This document shows, one piece after another, positions 10,367-19,189 of a DNA stretch of 64,000 nt. This stretch comes from Vicinamibacterales bacterium (GTDB lineage Bacteria; Acidobacteriota; Vicinamibacteria; Vicinamibacterales; SCN-69-37). A program made the position numbers and the translations under genes. Positions within the stretch are counted from its first letter, which is position 1; every line of letters begins with the position of its first letter. The notes under the pieces were generated by a model. That model was given only the letters and a program-made list of their open reading frames with translations, was not told where the DNA came from and did no database searches. The stretch covers positions 1 to 64,000 of the forward strand of contig JAURFE010000006.1 of the NCBI GenBank assembly GCA_030827135.1. The letters run 5' to 3'.

Positions 10367-11416
10367 ATGAACGTCTTCGAGCGATACCTGAGTCTGTGGG
10401 TGGTGGTGTGCATGGTGGCCGGGGTCGGCCTCGGGATGGCGGCACCGGCGTTCATGGATGGCCTTCGCAGCCTGGAGTTCGGCGAGGGGAGTCAGATCAA
10501 TGCGCCGATTGCCGTGCTCATCTGGCTGATGATCACGCCGATGATGATGAAGGTGGACTTCGGCGCGATCCGCAACGTCGGCCGCCGGCCTGTGGGGCTG
10601 TTCGTCACACTCTTCGTCAACTGGCTGGTCAAGCCGTTCTCCATGGCGCTGATTGCCTGGGTGTTCTTCCGCGTCCTCTTCAGTCCATGGATTCCCGCCA
10701 CCGACGCGGACCAGTACATCGCCGGCCTCATCATTCTCGCCGCGGCCCCGTGCACCGCGATGGTGTTTGTGTGGAGCCATCTGTCGGATGGCGACCCCGC
10801 GTACACCCTCGTGCAGGTCTCGGTGAACGACCTGATCATGCTGATCCTCTTTGCGCCGATTGTCCGCCTCCTGGTCGCCGGTGCGTCGTCACTCCACGTG
10901 CCGTTTCAGGTGCTGCTGTACTCGGTGCTCGTGTTCATTGTGATTCCGCTCAGTGCCGGGGTGCTGCTGCGCGCCTGGCTCGTGAAGTCCCGGGGGCGCG
11001 CGTGGTTCGAGCAGACACTGCTGCCGCAGTTTGCGCCGGTGAGCATGCTGGCGCTGCTGGCGACGCTGGTCCTGATCTTTGCGTTCCAGGCCGGCAATAT
11101 CCTCGGCAAGCCGCTGCATGTGGCGCTGATCGCCGTGCCGATTCTGATCCAGGTGTACTTCAACTCCTCGCTGACGTACATGCTGATGCGCTGGCTCAAG
11201 GTGGAATACGCCGTGGCTGCGCCCGGGGCGCTCATCGGCGCGAGCAACTTCTTTGAGCTGGCGGTGGCGACGGCGATCGCCCTGTTCGGACCTGAATCCG
11301 GTGCGGCGCTCGCGACGGTGGTCGGTGTGCTGATTGAAGTGCCGGTGATGTTGTCCGTGTGCGCGTTCTGCGTGCGGACCAAACACTGGTTCCCGGCGCC
11401 GGCGCCGGGGGCCTAA
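10367..11416 (+). CDS. acr3: Arsenite efflux transporter, Acr3 family
   Basis: The 349-residue protein has about ten membrane helices (for example YLSLWVVVCMVAGVGLGMAAPAF split over the first). It carries Acr3 hallmarks: LAAAPCTAMVFVWSHLSDGDP with the conserved Cys in the fourth helix, QVSVNDLIMLILFAP, and GASNFFELAVATAIALFG with the conserved Glu near residue 295. Acr3 uses proton motive force to export As(III). No ArsR or ArsC is next to it; instead a bacillithiol reductase is divergent and a bacilliredoxin is convergent, overlapping its end by four bases. A role in arsenic tolerance with low-molecular-weight thiols is a reasonable inference. Confidence 0.9.
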   Translation: MNVFERYLSLWVVVCMVAGVGLGMAAPAFMDGLRSLEFGEGSQINAPIAVLIWLMITPMMMKVDFGAIRNVGRRPVGLFVTLFVNWLVKPFSMALIAWVFFRVLFSPWIPATDADQYIAGLIILAAAPCTAMVFVWSHLSDGDPAYTLVQVSVNDLIMLILFAPIVRLLVAGASSLHVPFQVLLYSVLVFIVIPLSAGVLLRAWLVKSRGRAWFEQTLLPQFAPVSMLALLATLVLIFAFQAGNILGKPLHVALIAVPILIQVYFNSSLTYMLMRWLKVEYAVAAPGALIGASNFFELAVATAIALFGPESGAALATVVGVLIEVPVMLSVCAFCVRTKHWFPAPAPGA

Positions 11417-11778
11417 CCCTCGCGTCCGGCGGCTGCGGCGGTGTACGGCTGCAGCGCCTCGCGCATCGCCGCCGCCGTCACCCGGAAATGTGACGCGTGC
11501 CACACCACGCGGCCGTCGACGACGAGCAGGACCTGCGGCGATTCGTGGCGAACGCCGAGCGTGGCCTCAATCGTCCGCGAGACGTCACGCGCCTGCTGCA
11601 CCCGAAGCAGATACACGGCCGCGCCGACTGGGGCGCCGTCCACGAACGCCTGCATCTCTTCCATGGCCATCGCGCTCGTGCCGCACGTCAGACTGTGTTT
11701 ATAAATCACCACCGGCCGGGTGGCCGACTGCGCCAGAGCCGCCTGCCAGGCGCCGATCGAATCGAGGTCACGAAACAT
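11413..11778 (-). CDS. ytxJ: YtxJ/BrxC-type monothiol bacilliredoxin
   Basis: The 121-residue thioredoxin-fold protein carries VVIYKHSLTCGTSAMAMEEM with a single active-site Cys (about residue 32), VYLLRVQQARDVSRTIEATLGVRHESPQV and VWHASHFRVT. These are the marks of the YtxJ (BrxC) family, which exchanges mixed disulfides with bacillithiol. The usual motif in Firmicutes is CPIS; here it is CGTS, so the Pro is missing. It overlaps the acr3 stop tail to tail. Together with YpdA it suggests that this organism uses bacillithiol; synthesis genes (bshABC) are not in the window. Confidence 0.85.
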   Translation of the reverse strand: MFRDLDSIGAWQAALAQSATRPVVIYKHSLTCGTSAMAMEEMQAFVDGAPVGAAVYLLRVQQARDVSRTIEATLGVRHESPQVLLVVDGRVVWHASHFRVTAAAMREALQPYTAAAAGREG

Positions 11779-11900
11779 CGCGTTCCATTGTCCGCCATAC
11801 CGAGACTCCCTGCACCAACATTGTAATTAATCTCTGGTCGGCGATAATGGCGAATGACGATGAATTGTCGTCGTCCTCTCTTTCACTCTGGAGTCCGTCT

Positions 11901-12281
11901 ATGAAACCGAACCTGAAGTCCGCCGTCGTCGCCTTGTGCCTCGCGGTCGTCGCCCTCGCGTCTATGACCCTGCAGGCCACCCAGCAGCGCCGCAATCTCG
12001 ATTTCACGCTGGTCAACCGGACCGGCCTGACCATCATGGAGGTCTACCTCAGCCCGACCAACTCCGACGAATGGGGCGAGGACGTGATGGGCAAGGATGT
12101 ACTGGCAAACCGGGAAAAGGTGGACATCGTGTTCTCCAGCACCGAAACCGAATGCAACTGGGACCTCAAGGTCGTTGACGAAGACGACGACTCGATCGAG
12201 TGGACCAAGCTCAATCTGTGCACGGCGTCGGAGATCACGCTGATGTACGAGGGCAAGAAGCCCACTGCGATCATTAAGTAG
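11901..12281 (+). CDS. Small exported protein of unknown function
   Basis: The 126-residue product has a signal peptide (KSAVVALCLAVVALASMTLQA) and a mature part beginning RRNLDFTLVNRTGLTIMEVYLSP. It has a regular beta-rich look with the landmarks EWGEDVMGKDVL, ECNWDLKVVDEDDD and LNLCTASEITLMY. Two cysteines could pair in the periplasm. Similar small exported proteins with F-L-N-x-T-G-x-T-I and WGEDVLG patterns exist in other Gram-negatives, but I know of no function. The ATG at 11901 has a CTGGAG-like site and gives the signal peptide; the frame is open far upstream. Confidence 0.7.
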   Translation: MKPNLKSAVVALCLAVVALASMTLQATQQRRNLDFTLVNRTGLTIMEVYLSPTNSDEWGEDVMGKDVLANREKVDIVFSSTETECNWDLKVVDEDDDSIEWTKLNLCTASEITLMYEGKKPTAIIK

Positions 12282-12303
12282 GACGGCACCACGTTGTGGT
12301 CCA

Positions 12304-12933
12304 ATGGCCCCGATGGCTGACGAATGGGTCAACGTCGGGGCCGCTGAAACGCTCAAGGCAAAGCCGCTCCACCAGATTCTGGTGGGGCGGACGCGCCTGG
12401 CGGTGTCGTTCGCCAACGGCATGTTCGGCGTCGTCTCTGGCGTCTGCAATCACGCTTCATCACGTGCCCGTGGCACGCGTGGAAGTTTCATCGCGCGACA
12501 GGCGTGGGTGAGCCGGGGTTTGAAGCGGATGGCATTCCACGGTACGAGAGTGAGGTCAGGGACGGCTCCCTCTGGGTGAATCTCGCGAGTGCCACCAAGC
12601 GCGAGAAGGTCCCGCACGCCGCGCACCCGCCATCGTCCACTGGGCGGATGTGATTCTGGTGGCGACGCCCATCAGATCACGATTCGAAACAAACAGCTGA
12701 TCCGGAACACGGTGGCGGCGATGATCATCACCGGGGGGCAGGACAACGTGCAGGCGGTGGCCGGGCAACTCCTCGGCTTTTTTGCCGAGATCGGATGCAC
12801 GTTTCCGCCGTTTCCGGACGTCGCGCATTCACGAGGGTCGACCGCAGAAGACATGGACGCGAACGTGACGCAGGTCGCGACCGCCGACCTCGACCCGCTG
12901 GTGCAGGGCGGCCGGAAAGCCCACAAACTCTAG
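12304..12933 (+). pseudogene. Decayed Rieske / NAD(P)H-dependent FMN-reductase fusion gene
   Basis: Three frames each carry a recognisable piece in the right order. Frame one from 12304 gives a Rieske N terminus (DEWVNVGAAETL, then VVSGVCNHA). From about 12465 another frame gives CPWHAWKFHRATGVGEPGFE and RYESEVRDGSLWVNL. A further stretch gives VHWADVILVATPIR, then NKQLIRNTVAAMIITGGQDN, GFFAEIGCTFPPFPDVAHSR and STAEDMDANV. In an intact protein the CxH and CxxH Rieske pairs are 15-20 residues apart; here only three or four residues remain, and the flavodoxin-like domain lacks its middle. So there are at least three deletions or frameshifts. The remnant overlaps the nrnA stop by four bases. Confidence 0.85.
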
Positions 12934-13901
12934 AGCTGGGCTCCGAGGGCAAGTACGACGGCCTGAGTCACTGCCGTTCTGGACCCTGGAATCGAACACG
13001 CCGCCGCATTGATGTGGCCGCCGCCGCTGAACTGCACGGCCACCGACCGCACACTGACATCACCCTTTGACCGCATGCTGACGCGGTACTGGGTGTCGGT
13101 CTGCTTGCGCACGAGCGCGACGGCCAGCACTTCCTTCGCGCCGAGCGGCAGGTTGACCAGCCCGTCGGTGTCGTCCGAGGTCGCGCCGCATGCCGCGAGG
13201 AGTTCGTCGTCGTAATACAGCACCGCGAGACGGCCGCCGTGATGCAGTTCCATGGCATTCAGCAGGGCGCCCGTCAGGCGAATCCGGCCGATGGAAAAGC
13301 TGTCAAAAATCTCGCGGGACAGTCGCGCAGGCGCGACGCCGGTGGCGGCAATCCGCGCGCAGATCCTGAACGTGCGCTCAGAGATAGGGCCGTGCCGGAA
13401 TCCACCGGTGTCAGTGGCGATGCCGAGATACAGATGCGATGCGATGGCCTGCGTCCAGGGCACGTCGAGGACGTCGATGACGTCGGCCACCATCTCCGCG
13501 CAGGCGGCCGCTGCTCCGTCGAACCAGTTCACGCTGCCGAACATCGTATTGCCGATGTGGTGATCGATGTTGATGACGGTGGGGCGCTCGAGTCCGGCGA
13601 CTTCGGGGCGTGTCAGATCGCCGCACTCCATGACGATGGTGGCTTCCGCGTCCGGGGGCACGCCGTCAAGGGCGGGCACGGCGTCAGCCACGATGATGCG
13701 CTCCGTTCCCGGAAATCCGGCGTAGGCACCCGGGACGGCGTCCTTGTTGACCAGGCGGACGCGTTTGCCGAGGGCATCCAGGGCAAAGGCCATGGCCAGC
13801 TGCGATCCGATGGCGTCGCCGTCAGGCCGGGCGTGTGAGGTCAGCAGGAAGGCGTCGTGTGCGCGGATGGCGGCGGCGACGTCAAGGACCGAACCGCTCA
13901 T
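12930..13901 (-). CDS. nrnA: DHH/DHHA1-family phosphoesterase (nanoRNase / pAp phosphatase type)
   Basis: The 323-residue protein has the DHH motif series: TSHARPDGDAIGSQLA near residue 21-36, MECGDLTRP near 91, INIDHHIGNTMFG near 116 and GIATDTGGFRH near 165. The DHHA1 part ends with VQFSGGGHINAAAC. Relatives (NrnA/YtqI) remove short oligonucleotides and hydrolyse 3'-phosphoadenosine 5'-phosphate with manganese. Its ATG overlaps the rbfA stop (ATGA), so it is translationally coupled in the rimP-nusA-infB-rbfA-nrnA operon, the usual place for this gene. Confidence 0.9.
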   Translation of the reverse strand: MSGSVLDVAAAIRAHDAFLLTSHARPDGDAIGSQLAMAFALDALGKRVRLVNKDAVPGAYAGFPGTERIIVADAVPALDGVPPDAEATIVMECGDLTRPEVAGLERPTVINIDHHIGNTMFGSVNWFDGAAAACAEMVADVIDVLDVPWTQAIASHLYLGIATDTGGFRHGPISERTFRICARIAATGVAPARLSREIFDSFSIGRIRLTGALLNAMELHHGGRLAVLYYDDELLAACGATSDDTDGLVNLPLGAKEVLAVALVRKQTDTQYRVSMRSKGDVSVRSVAVQFSGGGHINAAACSIPGSRTAVTQAVVLALGAQL

Positions 13902-14299
13902 TGCTTGTCGTCGTCCGCCGGGTCGGCGTCCGGGTGCGGCTCACGCTCGTCGCGTTCCTTCTTGAGGTCGAGCAGGATCTGCTCAATGCGATCCTGGTGC
14001 GCGATGGCTTCGTCGTAGAAAAACTGCAGCTCGGGCACACGCCGCAGGCGTATCCGTGACCCGATCTGCCGGCGCAGGTACGGCATCGCCCGCTCGAGCG
14101 CCTTCTGGGTGTCCGTGCGCTGCTTGTCGTCCCCCATGACGGTGTAGAGCACACGCGCCAGTTGCAGGTCGGGCGTGACCTTCACACGCGTGAGCGTGAG
14201 AAAGCCGATGCCCGGGTCGTGCACCTGCTGGGCAATGATCTGGCTCAGCTCCTGCCGGATTTGTTCGCCGACACGATCGGGCCGTGAGCCTTGCGCCAT
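13898..14299 (-). CDS. rbfA: 30S ribosome-binding factor RbfA
   Basis: The 133-residue protein has the KH-like RbfA core: SRPDRVGEQIRQELSQIIAQ at the N terminus, DPGIGFLTLTRVKVTPDLQLARVLYTV in the middle and RRQIGSRIRLRRVPELQFFYDE with the conserved R-x-P-L-F-D type end. RbfA assists maturation of the 16S rRNA 5' end in the cold. It follows infB by four bases and overlaps nrnA by four. The acidic C-terminal tail (EPHPDADPADDDKQ) is variable in the family. Confidence 0.95.
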   Translation of the reverse strand: MAQGSRPDRVGEQIRQELSQIIAQQVHDPGIGFLTLTRVKVTPDLQLARVLYTVMGDDKQRTDTQKALERAMPYLRRQIGSRIRLRRVPELQFFYDEAIAHQDRIEQILLDLKKERDEREPHPDADPADDDKQ

Positions 14300-14303
14300 G
14301 GGT

Positions 14304-17195
14304 TTAGAACACCGCCGCGATCTTCTGGATGTGGAAGACCTCGATCATGTCGCCGACTTCGATGTCGTTGTACTTGTCGAGGCTGATGCCGCACTCCATG
14401 CCCGACTTGACTTCGCTGACATCGTCCTTGAACCGGCGCAGCGAACTGATGCGGCCCGTCCACAGGACCTTGCCGTCGCGGAGCAGACGCGCCTGCGCGT
14501 CCCCCGCGCGGGTGATCTTGCCTTCGGTGACCATGCACCCGGCGACGGTGCCGGCCTTGGGCGTCGAGAACGTCGCCTGCACCGCCGCTGCGCCGATGCG
14601 CGCTTCCCGGAGCGTGGGTTCGAGCAGGCCCGTCATCGCCTTCGTGATTTCGTCGGTCACGTGGTAGATGACCGAGTGCTGGCGAATCTCGACCTCTTCC
14701 CGTTCGGCCACTTCCGCCGCGTTGCGGTCGGGCTTGACGTTGAAGCCGATGATGACGGCGTCGGACGCCGTGGCCAGCAACACGTCGGATTCGTTGATGG
14801 CGCCGACGCCGGTGTGGATGATGCGCACCTTGACACGATCGTCGGAGAGTTTCGCCAGCGTGTCCGCCAGCACTTCCGCCGAGCCCTGCACGTCCGCCTT
14901 GATGATGATGGCGAGTTCCTTGAGGCTGCCCTCCGCCATCTGCTGCTGCAGCGATTCCAGCGTGAGGCGTGAGCCACGTGCGCCGAGCGCCTTGGCCTTC
15001 GCCTGCGTCTGCCGGTAGGTGACAATCTGACGCGCCTTGAGCGAGTCGTCCACGACCTGCAGGATGTCGCCGGGGGAGGGGAGCGCCGACAGGCCGAGAA
15101 TTTCGACCGGTGTGGACGGCCCCGCCGACTTGATCTTGCGGCCGAGGTGATCAAACAACGCACGGACCTTACCGTCCACGGTGCCCGCGATAAACAGATC
15201 GCCTTCCCGGATGGTGCCGTCCTGGATCAGGACGGTGGCCACCGGGCCGCGGCCCTTGTCGAGTTTCGCTTCGAGCACGGTGCCCTGGCCCATGCGGGTC
15301 GGATTGGCCTTGTGGGTGCCGATGTCCGCCACCAGCAGGATCATCTCGAGCAGCTGATCGAGGTTCGTCTGCTGCTTCGCGGACACTTCCACCGTCACCG
15401 TGGTGCCGCCCCATTCTTCCGGCTGCAGACCCAGCTCCGACAACTCGCGCTTCACGCGCTCGGGGTTCGCCCCGGGCACGTCGATCTTGTTGACCGCCAC
15501 GATGATCGGCACGTTCGCCGCCTTCGCGTGGTCGATGGCTTCCTTCGTCTGCGGCATGACGCCGTCATCGGCCGCCACGACGAGGATGACAATGTCGGTG
15601 ACCTTGGCGCCGCGGGCGCGCATCATCGTGAACGCCGCATGGCCGGGCGTGTCGAGGAACACGACGCGGCGCGTGTTGACGTCCACCGAGTAGGCGCCGA
15701 TGTGCTGCGTGATGCCGCCGGCTTCGCCCTGCGCGACCTTGGCCTTGCGGATCGCATCGAGCAGCGTCGTCTTGCCGTGGTCAACGTGCCCCATGACGGT
15801 GACAACCGGCGCGCGTTCGACCATGTCTTCCGGCTTCGACGCGGTGGTCTCAACGTCCACCACTTCTTCCTCGAACGAGCGGATGAGCACCTCGGCGCCG
15901 AAGTCGCGCGACACCAGCTGCGCGGTGTCGGCATCGAGCGTCGAGTTGATGGTCATCATCATGCGACGGTCCATCAGCTTCTTGAGGACGTCCTTCGCCT
16001 TGACCTCGAGTTTGTCCGCGAGGTCCTTGACCGTCATGCCCTCGGCGAGGGTGATGAGTTTGGTGATCGGCGGCAGTTCCATCGCCAGCGGCGCGGCCGA
16101 GGGCCGATCGTCACGACGGGGACCACTCCGCGACCGCGGGCCCGAGTAGGCCGGGCGGTAGGTGGACTGCCCGGGGCGCTGCTGGCCGAAGGGCGGCCGG
16201 CTGCCGGGGGCGCCGGACGGCTGACCGGGGCGCACGGGCTGGGACGGCAGTGGACGCGGACCGCCAAGCGGCGGACGCGGACCTGCGGGGATCGGGCGAC
16301 CCGTCATCCCGGGACGCATCGCGGTGCCGGGCGCCGCGGGACGCGTCGGGGCCGGGGCCGAGACCGTCGGGCGGACCACGGGGCGCGCCGCCACGGGCCG
16401 CGCCGCAGGGGCTTCGCCCGTGAGAGGATCTTCGATGCGCAGACGCCGCGACGGCGGCACCACGCGACCGGGACGAATGATCGGTTTGGTGACCGGGCTG
16501 ATCGCCGGTGGTGCCGGCGGCGCCGCCGGTGCCACTGGCGGGGCCGCGGCTGGAGCTACGCGTGCCGCTGGAGGGACCGGCACGGTCGCGGTCGGCGCCG
16601 GGCGCGCCGCAACGGGCGGCGGCTCGGTCTCGACGTTCAGTCTGCCGCGTGGCGCAATGGTGCGGGGCGCAGGGGCCGGTGTCGGGGCAGGCGCAGCCAC
16701 TGGTGCCGGCTCCACGGCGGGGGCCGCGTGTTCAACCGCCGGTTCGGCCACTTCGGCAACAGGAGCCGTCGCGACGGCTTCGTCCGCCGGTGCGGGAGCC
16801 TCAACGGCAGGGGCGGGCTCGGCCCCGGCGTCATGAACCGCTTCGTGGGTGTCCTCGGCGTGTCCCGCCGCCGGTTTGACCGTCTTGATCAGGCGCGGGC
16901 GCAGCGCCGGAGCGGCAGGCTTCGGCGGCTCAACCGCTTTGCCGACTTTGGCCCCCGCCTTGACTGCACCCTTCTTGGGCGGCGCCGGGGCATCCGCGAA
17001 GAGGGCGGTTGGCGGCGGCAACGCGATGCGGCGCTTGCGCGCCTCGCGTTCGACAAACTGCCGCGCAACGATTTCCTCGACGGAACTCGAGGCACTTTTC
17101 ACCTCGATGCCGGTCTCGCTCTTGAGCAGGCTCATCGCTTCCTGGCTCGACAGGCCCAGGAGCTCAGCGACTTTGTAAATCCGGACAGTGGCCAA
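14304..17195 (-). CDS. infB: Translation initiation factor IF-2
   Basis: The 963-residue GTPase positions initiator tRNA on the small subunit. An N-terminal IF2_N domain ([21 protein letters not shown]) is followed by a roughly 300-residue Pro/Ala/Gly-rich linker (about 75-375), then a second IF2_N-like segment ([22 protein letters not shown]). The G domain carries [20 protein letters not shown] (G1, about 465), [10 protein letters not shown] (G2), DTPGHAAF (G3) and VNKIDVP (G4). Domains II-IV follow to a C terminus typical of IF-2 ([20 protein letters not shown]). It lies 14 bases after nusA and upstream of rbfA. Confidence 0.97.
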   Translation of the reverse strand: MATVRIYKVAELLGLSSQEAMSLLKSETGIEVKSASSSVEEIVARQFVEREARKRRIALPPPTALFADAPAPPKKGAVKAGAKVGKAVEPPKPAAPALRPRLIKTVKPAAGHAEDTHEAVHDAGAEPAPAVEAPAPADEAVATAPVAEVAEPAVEHAAPAVEPAPVAAPAPTPAPAPRTIAPRGRLNVETEPPPVAARPAPTATVPVPPAARVAPAAAPPVAPAAPPAPPAISPVTKPIIRPGRVVPPSRRLRIEDPLTGEAPAARPVAARPVVRPTVSAPAPTRPAAPGTAMRPGMTGRPIPAGPRPPLGGPRPLPSQPVRPGQPSGAPGSRPPFGQQRPGQSTYRPAYSGPRSRSGPRRDDRPSAAPLAMELPPITKLITLAEGMTVKDLADKLEVKAKDVLKKLMDRRMMMTINSTLDADTAQLVSRDFGAEVLIRSFEEEVVDVETTASKPEDMVERAPVVTVMGHVDHGKTTLLDAIRKAKVAQGEAGGITQHIGAYSVDVNTRRVVFLDTPGHAAFTMMRARGAKVTDIVILVVAADDGVMPQTKEAIDHAKAANVPIIVAVNKIDVPGANPERVKRELSELGLQPEEWGGTTVTVEVSAKQQTNLDQLLEMILLVADIGTHKANPTRMGQGTVLEAKLDKGRGPVATVLIQDGTIREGDLFIAGTVDGKVRALFDHLGRKIKSAGPSTPVEILGLSALPSPGDILQVVDDSLKARQIVTYRQTQAKAKALGARGSRLTLESLQQQMAEGSLKELAIIIKADVQGSAEVLADTLAKLSDDRVKVRIIHTGVGAINESDVLLATASDAVIIGFNVKPDRNAAEVAEREEVEIRQHSVIYHVTDEITKAMTGLLEPTLREARIGAAAVQATFSTPKAGTVAGCMVTEGKITRAGDAQARLLRDGKVLWTGRISSLRRFKDDVSEVKSGMECGISLDKYNDIEVGDMIEVFHIQKIAAVF

Positions 17196-17209
17196 ACGCT
17201 ACCTCACTC

Positions 17210-18487
17210 CTATTCGGTCATCGTCGCGGGACCCGCAGCTGCGAGCACCGCCTCGACCGTTTCCGCATCGAACCCGGGAATCGCGGCCAGCGCCTCGGCA
17301 CCCGCCTCGCGAATCTTGTCGGCCGACGTGTACCCCGCGGCTTTCAGCTGCGAGATGACTTCGTCGTGAATGTCGGGCAACATCAGCGGCGCCTCCGCCT
17401 CGCTGGTCTCGCCGAACTCAAGGCCGGCCAGCTGCAGCTCGACTTCCTTCTTCTTGTCTTCGTCGCTCTTGATGTCGATCTTCCAGCCGGTCAGCTTCGC
17501 GGCGAGCCGGACGTTCTGGCCCTTCTTGCCGATAGCCAGTGAGAGCTGCCGATCTTCGACCAGCACTTCCATCACACGCGCCTCGTCATCGACGATCGTG
17601 ACGCGCTGGACCCGGGCGGGGCTGAGGGCCTTCGTGACGAAGTCGACCGGATCTTCCGACCACTCAACAATGTCGATCTTTTCGCCGCGGAGTTCACGGA
17701 TGATTGCCTGCACGCGCGTGCCGCGCATGCCGACGCAGGCGCCGACCGGATCCACATCCCGCTCGCGCGAGAACACCGCAACCTTCGCGCGGTCGCCGGC
17801 TTCACGCACACACCCGCGAATCATGACGGTGCCGTCGTAAATCTCCGGCACTTCCTGTTCGAAGAGTTTGATGAGCAATGCCGGATCCGTGCGCGAGAGC
17901 ACGACCTGCGGGCCCTTGGCGTTGCGCGTCACGGTCTTGATGACCGCGCGCACCCGGTCGCCGATGGCGTAGTTTTCCGCGCGCGACTGTTCCTTGCGGG
18001 GAATCTGGCCTTCGACGCGGCCGATCTCCACGATCAGGTCGCCGCTTTCGAAGCGCTTGACGAGGGCGTTCACCACTTCGCCGACGCGCTGGCTGAATTC
18101 GCCGTGGATCTTCTCGCGTTCCGCTTCGCGCACCCGCTGGGCGATGACCTGCTTGGCCGTCTGCGCGGCAATGCGGCCGAGTTTGTCGGTTTCCTTCGGA
18201 AACTCGATTTCCATCCCGGCTTCGGCTTCCTCGCCGTATTCCGCCTGGGCATCAGCCAGGGCGATTTCGCGGTGCGGGTCGGCGACCGCTTCCACAATCT
18301 GCTTCACCGCGTAGAGTTCCACGAGCCCGGTGTCGAGGTTGAACCGCGTGCGCAGATCTTCTTCTTCCTTGAAGACTTTGCGCGCGGCCGCGAGATACGC
18401 GTCCTCAATCGCTCCGACGACGATGGACGGGTCGATGCCCTTGTCCTTCGCCACCACGTCAATCATCTGCTGCAGTTCGGTCGCCAT
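17210..18487 (-). CDS. nusA: Transcription termination/antitermination protein NusA
   Basis: The 425-residue protein binds RNA polymerase and nascent RNA. The N-terminal domain (about 1-125, GIDPSIVVGAIEDAYLAAARK) is followed by an S1 domain, two KH domains (DPVGACVGMRGTRVQAIIREL; LSLAIGKKGQNVRLAAKLTGWKIDI near 320-345) and a short helix-hairpin-helix tail (EVISQLKAAGYTSADKIREAG, DAETVEAVLAAAG). The intact GxRGxR and GKKGQN loops support normal RNA binding. It follows rimP by three bases. No ylxR or L7Ae-like gene lies between nusA and infB, unlike in many Firmicutes. Confidence 0.96.
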   Translation of the reverse strand: MATELQQMIDVVAKDKGIDPSIVVGAIEDAYLAAARKVFKEEEDLRTRFNLDTGLVELYAVKQIVEAVADPHREIALADAQAEYGEEAEAGMEIEFPKETDKLGRIAAQTAKQVIAQRVREAEREKIHGEFSQRVGEVVNALVKRFESGDLIVEIGRVEGQIPRKEQSRAENYAIGDRVRAVIKTVTRNAKGPQVVLSRTDPALLIKLFEQEVPEIYDGTVMIRGCVREAGDRAKVAVFSRERDVDPVGACVGMRGTRVQAIIRELRGEKIDIVEWSEDPVDFVTKALSPARVQRVTIVDDEARVMEVLVEDRQLSLAIGKKGQNVRLAAKLTGWKIDIKSDEDKKKEVELQLAGLEFGETSEAEAPLMLPDIHDEVISQLKAAGYTSADKIREAGAEALAAIPGFDAETVEAVLAAAGPATMTE

Positions 18488-18490
18488 AAT

Positions 18491-19003
18491 CTAGAACTCC
18501 ACGTCCAGCCGGGCGCGTTTGACCGCCGCCACCGGCACCCGGTGTGTCCGCCGGCCTTCCGCCAGCAACACCGATCCTTCGTCCACTCCCGTGATCCGGC
18601 CCGAGAAACTCGTCTGACCGTCCACCGGCGTCAACGTCACAATCTTCGCGAGACGTCCGGCGAACCGCCGGTAGTCGTCTTCGCCTCGTAACGGTCGATC
18701 CAACCCCGGCGAGGACACTTCCAAGGTGTAGGCCTTGTCGAGCGCCGCCGCGAGATCGTCTTCCACGTCGAGCAGGGCACTCAGGTCGTGACTGACCTTC
18801 TGGCAATCCCCGATCCCGACCGCGTCGCCGGGCTGTTCGGGGCCCTTCGACACGTGCCATGGCCGATCAACCATCACCCGCAACACCCAGCCGATGGATT
18901 CGCGCCGGAACTGAAGATCAAAGATCGTCAGTCCGTGGCTTTCGGCCACGCGTTGTGCCGCTTCGCGCACACGGTCGACGGCTTGCTCGCGGGTCGTAGC
19001 CAC
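18491..19003 (-). CDS. rimP: Ribosome maturation factor RimP
   Basis: The 170-residue protein helps early 30S assembly. It shows the RimP sequence order: an N-terminal alpha/beta domain (GLTIFDLQFRRESIGWVLRVMVD), the ISDC-like segment here VGIGDCQKVSHDLSALLDVED, YTLEVSSPGLDRPLRGEDDYRRFAG, and a C-terminal Sm-like barrel (AKIVTLTPVDGQTSFSGRITG). The insert SKGPEQPGDA after VDRP is slightly long. It is the first gene of the operon and is preceded by a terminator-like hairpin. Confidence 0.95.
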   Translation of the reverse strand: MATTREQAVDRVREAAQRVAESHGLTIFDLQFRRESIGWVLRVMVDRPWHVSKGPEQPGDAVGIGDCQKVSHDLSALLDVEDDLAAALDKAYTLEVSSPGLDRPLRGEDDYRRFAGRLAKIVTLTPVDGQTSFSGRITGVDEGSVLLAEGRRTHRVPVAAVKRARLDVEF

Positions 19004-19053
19004 GTCGGGGTCCTGCAGGTTGCCGGAGCGGGAAAAAGGGGCCTAAAAACAGA

Positions 19054-19076
19054 AAAAGTGGGCACGGGCCCACTTA
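19054..19076 (-). terminator. Terminator or attenuator upstream of rimP
   Basis: On the minus strand AAGTGGGC pairs with GCCCACTT over a four-base loop and is followed by a T-rich stretch. It lies between the SGNH lipoprotein gene and rimP, about 50 bases before the rimP start. It may end the upstream transcript or act as a leader attenuator for the rimP operon. Confidence 0.65.
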
Positions 19077-19117
19077 CCACCGCATTCCAGCTACGAGCAC
19101 CGGTAAGTATACACCGC

Positions 19118-19186
19118 CGGCGGGTTCCTGGTTCATCGGTTCATGGTTCAGGGGCTACCAACCGCCCAGTCACCCAGTGGCCCAGC
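19118..19186. repeat. Short-word repeats (GGTTCA and CCCAGT types)
   Basis: Four GGTTC words with 7-8 base spacing are followed by five CCCAGT/GCCCAG words. They occupy the space between the SGNH gene stop and the rimP leader. They resemble in style, but not in sequence, the octamer arrays elsewhere in the window. Confidence 0.55.
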
Positions 19187-19189
19187 CGC

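Noticed and set aside
12304-12579. Intact small Rieske ferredoxin gene
   Set aside because: The second Cys-x-x-His motif is in another frame and the spacing between motif pairs is almost deleted, so no functional cluster could form.
15147-17369. 740-residue plus-strand open frame opposite infB
   Set aside because: Shadow of the infB linker and G domain; low-complexity Arg/Gly text with no family resemblance.
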